Shown one piece after another: positions 22,842 to 32,305 of a stretch of 64,000 nucleotides of DNA. Origin of the DNA: Heterocephalus glaber (lineage: Eukaryota > Chordata > Mammalia > Rodentia > Bathyergidae); assembly GCF_000247695.1 (NCBI RefSeq), contig NW_004624801.1:3158055-3222054 (forward strand). Reading direction: 5' to 3'. The notes beneath the pieces are model-generated. The model was not told the DNA's origin. It did not search any database and saw only the letters and a program-made list of their open reading frames with translations. The position numbers and the translations under genes were made by a program. Each line of letters starts with the position of its first letter. The stretch's first letter is position 1.

Positions 22842-23032
22842 TAAAGATCTTGAGAGGCTAAGGCAAGAAGATTGCAAGTTCAAGGCTAGCCTGAGCAACT
22901 TTTAGCAAGACTCTGTCTCAAAATAAAAGAAAATTTTAAAAACTATGGATGTAGCTGGATTGTACATCACTTGGCTAGCATCTGCAACACTCCAGGGTTC
23001 AAGCCTCAGTACTGAAGGGTGTGAAAAAAAAA
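22842..23032 (+). mobile_element. B1-dID dimeric SINE
   Basis: B1 half (GAGAGGCTAAGGCAAGAAG, GACTCTGTCTCAAAATAAAAG), A-rich linker, then ID half (GGATGTAGCTGGATTG, GGGTTCAAGCCTCAGTACTG). Confidence 0.8.
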
Positions 23033-23049
23033 GCTCATCCTGCCATCTC

Positions 23050-23500
23050 CATTAGGACTATTTAAACATACGACTTTCAAAAGTACTTTCAAATAGGCAT
23101 ACAATGCGGAGAAAGCCTTTCACTGACAATATTTAAGCCGCCCTGTCCAGCTTCCTGCCACCCTGTGATTTCTTAATTAAACAGAAACAGCCACACCTCT
23201 AAATCCTTTAGCAAATCCTTTAGGGGCGGATCTTTTCAGCAGCTGCTGTTGCTTGGATGCCCCTGGGATAATTTGAAGAATGCTCTGTCAAAAGAGCAAT
23301 GCGGCGAAAAGAGGCACCCGGTTCCCCTGCCCGCCAGGTCTTTGTTACACATCGCATTTGCATGGGAAAATGATATATTCTTGGTTCCAATCAGCTCCTG
23401 TTCATTATCCCCAGATAAAATCATAATTCTCCCCAGTGCCCGTGATGGGGTGATACTGTCAACCTGGGGGGGGTGGGGGCAGAGAGCACACAATGGCCTC
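23050..23500. promoter_or_regulatory. Candidate conserved enhancer with octamer and E-box palindrome
   Basis: Unique sequence containing the palindromic CAGCAGCTGCTG (23238-23249), an octamer-like ATTTGCAT (23355-23362), CTTAATTAAA, repeated TCCTTTAG words (23204-23223) and several isolated CpGs (AATGCGGCGAAAAG). No SINE or L1 is seen inside it although repeats flank the left side. Chance open frames on both strands here do not look like protein. Confidence 0.3.
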
Positions 23501-24079
23501 TGTGTTTAAAAAGAGATTGGATGGGAGGACATGTCTGCCAGGAGAGGAGGGGGAGACAGGGAAAAACACCCCCAGAGTTACAAGTGGGATTCACTGGATG
23601 TGACAGAGTTTTTACACATTAACATAGAAGATATCATACTTCAGTCCTTGCTGTAGGTGGGGAGAAAAAGGGTAAGAGGGAGGAACTGGAATAGCTCTGA
23701 GGAAGAGAGGCATCTGCAGAAATCTACAACCATGCACAGAAAAGACCAGAAAGCCACACAGTGTTTGCATAGAGCCTAGGTCTGGGGAAGAGGATCAGTG
23801 TGTGTTTTAGTGGATTTTCTACACTGTACTTTTCTGCATCTTGCAAGTTATCTCTGTTGAGCATGTGATTCTTTTGTAATTAAAAATTATTTCACTTGTT
23901 TTGTTTCTCTTTTTAGGAAAAAGGATGTGTTTCTAACAGCCTGGTCAATGGGGTAGGGGGAGCAAGGATGACACTGGGGCTGGGAAGAAAAGGATAAGAA
24001 AGGGCCCAAGAATAGTTCTGACTCCCACCATTCTTTCCCCCAGAAAATGGCCAAATACCTCAATCTCCTGCTGGGATGG
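23501..24079. other. Unassigned intergenic sequence
   Basis: Nothing recognised apart from AT-rich text near 23830-23900 that could be an old LINE end. Confidence 0.3.
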
Positions 24080-24300
24080 TGTTACGTACAGACTGTGTCC
24101 CCAGGATTCATATGCAGAAGCCCTAGGACCAACATGGTGCCATTTGGAGGTGAACACTATGGGCAGTAACTAGGTCATGAGGTGGCTCCTTCATGAATAC
24201 CACTAGTGCCCTTACCAGAAGAGGCCAGAGAGAAAGAGCTCTCTGACTGTCCACCATGTGAGGACACAGCAAGAAGTTATATCTGGAGCTAAGTAAATGC
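24080..24300 (+). mobile_element. MaLR-like LTR fragment
   Basis: CTGTGTCCCCAGGATTCATATGC, AACTAGGTCATGAGGTGG, CCACCATGTGAGGACACAGC and AGAAG are ordered LTR landmarks shared with mammalian MaLR elements. Confidence 0.6.
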
Positions 24301-24339
24301 TCAAAAAGTGTTTGCTATCCAGGCATGGTGGCCCAAGTT

Positions 24340-24800
24340 CTAACTGTTATGCCAACTTGAGTAACAAACACCCAGCTGATTGGCTTAACATAGTTCTAGG
24401 TGTGGCTGAATCAATTTACTGAAGATGGAAGAACCAGCCTAAGTGTGCATAGTACCAACCAATGGGCTTGTAGCCTGACTGGAATAAAAAGGAAGGCTGG
24501 CTTCTGTTTCTACGAAGGGGCTCCGATCTTCATCTTTACCTTGGACATCTGTCTCTTGGCTTCCAGCCCAGACCTTTTGGCTTCCTAATCCAGACTTCCA
24601 TGGAAATCTAGAGTGAGCTCCACTTCAACTTCTGACTAGATCCTTCAGATCATCTGTGTGTAGACAGCCCTCTCACACTCTTCTATACCTGACGCTGCCG
24701 GCATCCATTGTAAGCCTACCTTGTAAATCCATACAGATGTAGACATAGTAATATATCTATATCTTATATTCAATTTGTTTCTCTAGTGAGCACTGACAGA
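24340..24800 (+). mobile_element. Unclassified LTR-like mammalian repeat
   Basis: TGCCAACTTGAGTAACAAACACC at the start and TTTCTCTAGTGAGCACTGACAGATA at the end resemble a common mammalian repeat with a TCAACTTGACTGG start and TCTAGAGAACCCTGAC end. The B1-dID that follows abuts it. Confidence 0.45.
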
Positions 24801-24970
24801 TACACATCTGTAAGCCCAGCACTCTGAGAGGTTAAGACAAAAGGATCCTAAGTCTGAGCCCAGTCTGAGCAGCTTAGTGAGACCCTGTATAAAAAATTTT
24901 AAATGGCTAGGGATATAGCTCAGTGCAAAGGTCCTGGGTTCAATCCAAAGTACTGCAAAAAAAAACCCAA
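24801..24970 (+). mobile_element. B1-dID dimeric SINE
   Basis: AAGCCCAGCACTCTGAGAGG, GAGACCCTGTATAAAAA, then ID half GGGATATAGCTCAGTG and GGGTTCAATCC, A-rich tail. Confidence 0.8.
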
Positions 24971-25194
24971 AAAAAAACAAACAAGGGTTTGTTGTATGGA
25001 TCATCCTTGAATTTAAAAAAAAAAAACGTTCTCAAACTCTTCCTCCTCCTTCCATACATCCCACAACACACATGCCTGCCTGCAATGGTTGCCGTCCTTC
25101 CCCAGTCACTACCAGCTTCCCCAAACACAGTGTAGGAGAAGCCCTCCTCACTGTCTGCTATGGCTGAGAAGGGTTTGTCCCACAATACTCACGC

Positions 25195-25448
25195 TGAGCC
25201 TTCATTCCCCAGGGTGGCAGGTATTTGAGCCATGGGCAGAGCCCTCATGAATGGATTAATGCCACTTTGCATAAGTGAATGAAGTCTCCTAGACCCATGA
25301 CCATGAAAGCAGGTTGTTATAAAACAAGGTTACTTCTGCTTTTTCTCTCCCACCTGCCCTGCCATTTTCTACCCCACGTTGATGCAACATGAGGCCCTTC
25401 CCAGATATTGTGAGTGAAAACAAACCTCTTTGCTTTATAAATTTTCCA
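25195..25448 (+). mobile_element. MaLR-like LTR 3' part
   Basis: GCAGAGCCCTCATGAATGG, GGTTGTTATAAAACAAGG, CAACATGAGGCCC, GCTTTATAAATTTTCCAGTCTCA follow the LTR 3' half layout. Confidence 0.5.
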
Positions 25449-25457
25449 GTCTCACGT

Positions 25458-25460
25458 ATT

Positions 25461-25499
<39 letters not shown>

Positions 25500-25576
25500 T
25501 TTTGGTACCAGAGATCAAACTCAGGACCTTGCGCTTGTGAGGCAGGTGTGGTGCCACTCGGCTAAACCCCCAGCCT
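25458..25576 (-). mobile_element. ID-like SINE with (TTTA)n tail and TSD
   Basis: Minus-strand ID (GGTACCAGAGATCAAACTC, CGGCTAAACCCCCAGCC) whose tail became (TTTA)11 at 25458-25503. Flanks share TCTCAC-R-TATTTTATT with one mismatch. Confidence 0.9.
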
Positions 25577-25739
25577 GTCTCACATATTTTATTAGAGCAA
25601 CAGAGAAACGAACCAGGATACTGTCCAAGTCCATCATTCTTCCCATCTCTTCCACCTGTCACCGTCTCATTATGTATATAGGTAACATTTACCACTTTTT
25701 AGGAAACTGCTTTCAACCACATACATTTTTCTAACCAAC

Positions 25740-25983
25740 CGTCACTGTCTCTTTCCTCTTCTCAACGAGACTGCTGAAAGAACTGATTATGCTCACCATC
25801 CCACCATCTCTTCACTCCGTGGCAGTGACATCTGCCTCACACCTCCTTCCAAGGCAGCAGCAACCTCTTGGTGGTAAATCCCATATTCGCTTTTCAGTTC
25901 CTCTCTTCCAGAAGCCAGCCTGCCTTTGAGATTCACTCTGTTCTCGTCATCTAGGACCAACCTTCAGGTTTCTCTCCAGCTCC

Positions 25984-26037
<54 letters not shown>

Positions 26038-26930
26038 AGGACCTATCTCGTCAATGTTGACATTCCCATTTCTTCCCCTCTCACCAGTACACTCTGTCTG
26101 GTGACCTCATTTACTACTTCACTGCCAACTGAAGATAATAATCCAAATGTCTGACTCACCTTTTTTCCTGCCGAGAGATCTAGACACAAAAACCTACTTT
26201 CTGCGTGTGTCTCTAGCTGTCCCCTAGCTATCTCAAATGCAGTGTAACCCAAACAGAGCTCCCTCCCTCTGCCTACGGTGCTCACTTCCTCTTTACTGCT
26301 CCCCTAGCAACAGTGCCTCTACCCATCCAGTCACTGAAGGCAGGAACCCAGGAATCCTCATTTCCTCACTGTACAGGCTCCTTTATCCCTAAAATTCAGT
26401 GAATCCCTGGGGGCTCTAGATTCTTCCCTCCTAAAGCTCTCAGATTTACAGCATACGTTTCATACCCATTGCTACAGTCCAAACCCTTGATGGCTCTCTC
26501 CTGAAAGACTCCAATAACCTCGTAGGGGACCCTTCCCTCCTCCAACCAGCATATCCACTTGTGATCCATTCTTCCACATTCAGGCCAGTTGTCTCCATGA
26601 AAGTCAACTGATCACATCGCACTTTTGTTGAAATTTTCTAAACCCCTGCTCCATCAATCCTTCAGCATCAATTCCGGACTCCTAGAGTGGATGATACTGA
26701 CCTCCTTAGCCTCAGCTCTTGTCCTTCCCCATCTCTCATTTACCCTGTGGCCTGATCACAATGACTTTTTCTTCCAGCAGACTCTTCATTGCTTCAGGGC
26801 CTTTCCATATCTCACTGCCCCCTGCTCAGAACCATTTTAAATTCCTTCTCTACTCTATAAAATCTCCTATTCACCTTTCCATTATCAGCCCAGGTAGGCA
26901 TGTTCTAGACTTCATAACTACTCCCCTCCA
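25740..26930 (+). mobile_element. L2 LINE relic
   Basis: From about 26590 the order is L2-like: AAGTCAACTGATCACATCGC, CCTTAGCCTCAGCTCTTG, TGGCCTGATCACAATGAC, TTCAGGGCCTTTCC, CTGCCCCCTGCTCAGAACC. The 5' part (25740-26560) is less certain. Interrupted by a CT microsatellite. Confidence 0.55.
25986..26035. repeat. (CT)n microsatellite
   Basis: About 25 CT units. Confidence 0.95.
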
Positions 26931-27600
26931 GCTCCAAGCTGGCTTCTGGCTCTTCCCACGAACTCCAGGTATAGCCCAAGGGCATATATTGGATGAATGT
27001 GTTGCTGCCTTATTCAGGCTGCAGCTGGCACAAAAAAAACGGGTACTCGGCTGAAGTGGTTAAGTGAATAGAGGGACAGATAAGAGGGAAGAGAGGCAAG
27101 AAAAGAACAGAGGAGGAGGTGGCAGTCTAGGAGTGAGGATCAAGGAAGACAGAGACTCAAGAAATGGGAGGTGGTCAATTACATCATCTGGCGTAAAAAG
27201 ACAATAGACAACTGTCTGCCCTGTGTAGGTTCTCCTACTGGAAAGAAATGAGGTTTTCACAAATCCAGGGGACCATTCCACCTTGCTGGCCATGGTCCCA
27301 ATTCTCTCTGCTCTGCAGAGGCCAAGTCAGTGCAGAATGAAGATAGGCACAATGCTACCCCACTGTGGGCTGCACCACCATTCCCACAGCTACCAATGAA
27401 CAAAGTGAGCTTCAGAGTGGGCACAAGGACCTCGTAGTGAGTTGCGCGAACTGAAGAACACTTGGCTAGCAAATCAATAACTCCCTCCCAAGTTAACCAG
27501 GTTGACAGTGCTTCACTGGTGCAAATAATTAAAGAACATACGCAACAAAGCAAAACATAACAAAACTCAAATGCAGGGTACCTGTTAAGACACCTGGTTA
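26931..27600. other. Unassigned intergenic sequence
   Basis: No gene or repeat family recognised. Confidence 0.35.
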
Positions 27601-27639
27601 AGTATGACAGATTAAACACCTGTAAATGTCTCCTCTTCC

Positions 27640-29185
27640 CTCTAAACTACTCTAAAATTACAGCTCAGAAATTTTTTAAACAAACATTTTAAAGGAAAAA
27701 GGAGAATGAGAGAAGAAATGACAACAAAGAAGAAAATGACAACAAAATTTTAGAAGTTGGAAAATGGTCAGCGAGATAACCGACTTTGCAAGATAGAGAA
27801 AATGAAAAATGTGGCTACATGGATAAAGCAAACAAGGAAGAAAGTCCAGCCAAGCTTCAGACTTTCAAAAATGTCCAGGAATTGGAGACTCCAGGCAAGT
27901 CTGGAAAGAAGAGAACAGTTGATTCACTTTATGACAAATAGATCCTTAGATCTGCTCCCACATGCTGTGTAATCTCCCCTACTTCCATTTATTCTCTTTT
28001 TTTCCCTCCTCCTCATCCTCTTCCTTCTTCTCCTTTCTTGTTGTTGTTTTGTTTTCTATGCAACAAGGTTTATAAAATGGTTGAAACATCCAGGCTCTAG
28101 ATTTGGGCATATGGGTTCTCTGACAAGATGAAAATGTGATACAATACAACAAATAGGGAAATTAAATAAACATTTACATACTGAACAATAAAATCCTAAG
28201 CCATCTTCTCCTACTTGGCTCTAACGTCACTAGTGTCCAGAGTTACAGAACTTCAGAATCCAGGCTGAAGTTTCTGGGGACACCAAAAGGCCAGTGGAAA
28301 TAATTAGAGGACTGGGAGGTTCTTTAACCAAGTGTCCTGGGAATTCAAATACAGTGAATTCGCCCCCTGACAGTCACACCTGTATACAATGAGACCCCTA
28401 AAAGGCATTCTAAGCTTCTCACTTAAATATAATTAACCTTGGATCACCAAGGACAACTGCAGAAAACCTTGAATCAGACAAAAATAAATGAGTTAATGGG
28501 ATCTGAAGGAAATAGACAAGCAAGAAGTAGAAGAAAACTAAAAATAAGCAAAGTCGTTAGAAACTCGAGAGTAAAATATCACATATATGGTCCAAGAACA
28601 GAAGGCTACAAAAAGATGTTTGGAGAATAGAACAAGCTCTTAGAAATTAAAAATACAATAGTTGAAATTAAAAAATCAATAAAAGGATTAGAAGTAAAAG
28701 ATCACACAGAAAGTCAAACAAAAACAACAAAGACATAGAAAAGACAAAAGCCAAGGGAATCAGAGAACTAGACTGTCTGAAAAATAGGACCAGCTGAAAA
28801 AGGCAAGAGCAAAAAAAGTGATATAATTTCAAAAACCTAAGGGAATAGCATCTTTCAGCAATAAGGGACATAAGTTTCCAGATGAAAGGGGCTCACTGGA
28901 TGCAAAATACAAGTAATAAAATAAAAAAGTGATTCACACCAAGGCATACCCTTGTGGAATTTCATGACAGCTATAGTGAAGAGAAGACTTTAAAAGTTTA
29001 TAGAGAAAGGAAAGGCGTTGTGCACACCAACATCCACATGGAATAGGATGAATGCCTTTAAAATTCTTAAAGAAGAGGACTTCCAAGTATAGCACAAAAT
29101 TCTATAGGTGGTCAAGTCATCGGCCAAAAGTGAGGGCATAATAAGTGTATACTTAGATAAGCATGGTTTCAAAAACTCCACGTCT
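27640..29185 (+). mobile_element. HAL1/L1M-type LINE relic
   Basis: A-rich sequence with ordered ORF1-end landmarks: CACACCAAGGCATACC, GAATTTCATGACAGC, AGGATGAATGCCTTTAAAATTCTTAAAGAAGAGGACTTCC (split here in words), TCTATAGGTGG, GTGAGGGCATAATAAG. The part from 28430 is the clearer one; the 5' part is tentative. A pyrimidine-rich tract interrupts at 27985-28050. Confidence 0.5.
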
Positions 29186-29189
29186 GTCA

Positions 29190-30115
29190 TATCTGTTGCT
29201 GCATAGCAAATCATCCAAAGTTTTAGTGGCTTAAAACAGTGGACATATATTTTCTGTGAGTCAAAAACTTGGGACTGGCCTAGCTGGATGGTTTGGACTC
29301 TGAGGGTCTCGTGGGGGAGCAGTGAGGAGTTGCTGAGGACGGCTGAGGCTAAAGGACCCACTTCGAAGCTCATTCACAAGCCTGTCGGTTGGGAGTTCCA
29401 GCAACTCACCACATAGGACCTGTATTAGCTTGCTCACGGCTGAGACACAATGCCGGATGCCCACAAGTTTAAGAAAGACAGGTTTATTTTGGCTCATGGT
29501 TTCAGGGAGTTCAGCCCAACTTCAATTGGCTCCCAGGCACAAAGAGCATAGCAGAAGGGCCTGGTGGGGGAAAACTGCTCAACTAGATCATCCAGGAAGC
29601 AAAGAGAGAGGAGAGGAGTCAGGGACAAGAATACACCCATCCAGGTCACATACCCAGGGATCCCCGTCTTCCAACCAGACCCTAACAGCACATTCAACTA
29701 TGGACTCACAAGTGGTTAATCCACTAATGAGTACAGCACCCCTATGGCCCAGTGACCTTCCAAAAGCCCCACCTCTGAACACAGGAGACTTGGGGGGGGG
29801 GGCGCATATTAGATCTAAACCCTAACAGATCTGCTCATAGCATGGCAACTGGGTTTGCTCAGAAGGTCTCTCAGAAGATCTGAGACAAAGAAAAGAGGAG
29901 AGGAGAGAAGACATAGGAGGATATGGGATGGGACAAGATACAGAAGAGCAAGCCAATGACAGCCTCTGATAAAAGCCAGTCTTTTATAGCCTCATCTCTG
30001 AAGCAGCAAACACACCACCATTTCCATCCTGCTCTACTGGTTACACCAGCCACTCCTGCTAACTGTGGGAGGGGCCACGTGGCTGCAACAGGAGATGGCA
30101 TCATCGGTGGTTGTC
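29190..30115 (-). mobile_element. MLT/MaLR-type LTR, split by another LTR-like repeat
   Basis: Left part 29190-29417 (TTGCTGCATAGCAAATCATCC, AGTGGCTTAAAACAG, GGACCCACTTCGAAGCTC) and right part 29827-30115 (CATAGCATGGCAACTGG, GCCAGTCTTTTATAGCC, GTGGGAGGGGCCACG) are parts of one reverse-oriented LTR plan. Confidence 0.55.
29421..29826 (-). mobile_element. LTR-like repeat nested in an older LTR
   Basis: Starts TGTATTAGCTTGCTCACGG and ends CTAAACCCTAACA, with 5-bp near-duplicate flanks GACCT/GATCT. Same family as copies at 17.7, 55.2 and 63 kb. A G11 run at 29790-29800 is near the right end. Confidence 0.6.
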
Positions 30116-30640
30116 CTGGAGGCTAACTGCCATGTCCCCTTCTTGAAGAAGCCTCTGGAGGTGATATTCCATCAGACCCGAGTGAGCAGGAGGGAACTGA
30201 AGACTGATGCTGAAAAGCAAGAGATGATGCTGAGGGGAAGGCCTGAGAGCTGCTCTTTGAATTTAAGGGATGATTGCTCCAGACTGAGCAGAAGAATAGC
30301 AGGATCCAAGAAGGAAATCTGCAAGGCAAATCCACAACCAATATGCTGAATAAGTTTTTAATTATCAGAATTTGAGGATGAATTTTTGACAGGTACATAA
30401 AAAAGAAAGCAAAAAAAAAAAAAACCCACTGTTTTTTAAAAGAGGTAATCATTAACTCCACAGAAAACAAAAGACTGTACAAGAAGGAGAGGCCAGCAGA
30501 GAATAATGCATGGTTCAGCTTTAAATTATATTTATGTAGTTATATGCAATCACTGCCCACTGCTTTGACAGAAAGGATGATATCTACAGGGGTTTATAGA
30601 AACTTGAGTGCTTAAATTTTTGTAAATGTATCGCAGTAAA
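30116..30640. other. Unassigned intergenic sequence
   Basis: No gene or repeat recognised. Confidence 0.35.
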
Positions 30641-30691
30641 AGACACATGGCCAAGAATAATGGGGTAAGTGTGTTCAAAATGATGGTGAGT

Positions 30692-30781
30692 GGGGCCAGG
30701 GATTTAGCTCAGTGGTTTTGCTGCCTGCTGCGCAAGCGCAAGGACCCGAGTTCAATCCCCGGTATCAAAAAAAAAAAAAAA
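30692..30781 (+). mobile_element. ID-like SINE
   Basis: GGGCCAGGGATTTAGCTCAG, CGCAAGCGCAAGGACCCGAG, GTTCAATCCCCGGTATC and an A tail. Confidence 0.93.
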
Positions 30782-31649
30782 TGAAGGAGAGTGTTTGGAG
30801 GGGAATTAACAGTAACGAATTACTGTAATAAATTTTTTAAACATCCACAGTATTTTTTTTTAGCATCCCTCATTGATCAACTATTCATAGCAATTTCTGT
30901 CAAATAACAACATTACGGTGTATCCCCCACGCACCTTATTCACCAGACCCAGCACTGTGTGACTGCTGGCTCTTCCCCGAAGTCAAAATGACCATGAAAG
31001 ATAAACATTTGGAATGGATTCAGTACATCATGGCAAAATAGCACAATTAAAAACACTCCTGAGAACAGTTCCAGAACTGTTTCAGAGTGGCAAGAATGAT
31101 GGGATAGGTGTGTTCAAAGTGAGGGAGAGAGTCATGACAATGTGCCTTTTATCATAATAAATTTTTAAATTTTTAGAAAATACTGACTATATTTTTATCA
31201 CTCCTCGTAAAATATGAGGGAAGGGACTAGGAGATGCACTAAGTACTGAATTGGATAGCTTTCACAGTGGAAAGTCAGTAGACTCTAAACACACACACGC
31301 GTGCGCACACACACACACAAAATCAAGAAATAGGTGTCTGCATGTGCCATTTATAACACATAGAGGAAAATTAACAGAAGAAAGAACAAAAAGAATGAAA
31401 GGTGTTTGTCCTTAGGGAGTACACTGGAAATGGAAAGGGATGGGGCTGCACTGTACTGTTTCTCATTAGAAGCCCAGTCTTACAGTTTGACTTTTTTTAG
31501 CCATGTACATATATAACTTGATTAAGAGAAAATTAAATTTAAAAGAAAAAGATTTGACTGGTCAAAGAACTCCTTCTACCATCTTATACTAAAGATCAGA
31601 TCATATTATAAGCATATATTTTACTATCTGAACCTCAAATGAGAGAGAA
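30782..31649. other. AT-rich sequence with (CA)n
   Basis: An alternating CA/CG tract lies at 31289-31319. Text at 31075-31165 resembles that at 30650-30690 and 30782-30840. No gene. Confidence 0.4.
31289..31319. repeat. (CA)n with CGCGTGCGC centre
   Basis: Alternating purine-pyrimidine tract, 31 bp. Confidence 0.9.
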
Positions 31650-31950
31650 TGATGCAATTTGGGGAGAAATTAGCCAGGATGAGTAATCCAAACCCACTAG
31701 GCAGCCTCTGTGCGCTCAGGTTATAGCGCTGCCCGACGACAGAAATACGTCAAATGCTGCTTAAGTAACGCACCACTAATTGCTTTTTGACAAACTGCCA
31801 GTTTTGTAGCAGGACACCAAAAACAAGGACTAAAATAGCTTTAGATATAAAAATCCTTTATAGCCTCTATCTTGACTACTGTATAAGAGACCATGAAAAA
31901 CAAAAGCTGATTTCTGAAGGTCCAAGACCCAGGGACACATGAAATGTAAT
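31650..31950. promoter_or_regulatory. Candidate conserved non-coding element
   Basis: A repeat-free, AT-rich block containing unusual CpG-bearing words (GCTGCCCGACGAC, AATACGTCAAA, AAGTAACGCACC) and a homeodomain core (CTAATTGC). CpGs retained outside an island hint at constraint. Function is inferred. Confidence 0.28.
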
Positions 31951-32094
31951 CACTGCCCGGCTCACATTGTGCTAAGGACTTCGGGGCTGAGCTAGGGGCT
32001 CCTATGTTCCCTTGCCCTGGGAGGACACAGTCAGAAATTTGGTCTCAGGGCTTAGAAAACAAATTTTCTTGACTTTTCTCTGAAATGCTCTTTT

Positions 32095-32305
32095 TCTTTT
32101 CTTTTCTTTTTTAGTACTGGAGTTTGAACCCAGGGTCTTAATACTGAACTACTACATTCCCAGCCCTATCTTATCTTGTTTTTTTGTTTGTTTGGTTTGA
32201 GACAAGGTCTTCCTAAGTTACTAAATTGCCCAGGCTGAGCTAGAACTTGTGATCCTTCTGCCTCAGCTTCCCAGAGTCCTAGAATTATAGGCCTGATATG
32301 CTCTT
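32095..32305 (-). mobile_element. B1-dID dimeric SINE
   Basis: ID half (TAGTACTGGAGTTTGAACCC, ACTACATTCCCAGCCC), T/G-rich linker, B1 half (AAATTGCCCAGGCTGAGC, CTTCCCAGAGTCCTAGAATTA). Confidence 0.82.
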
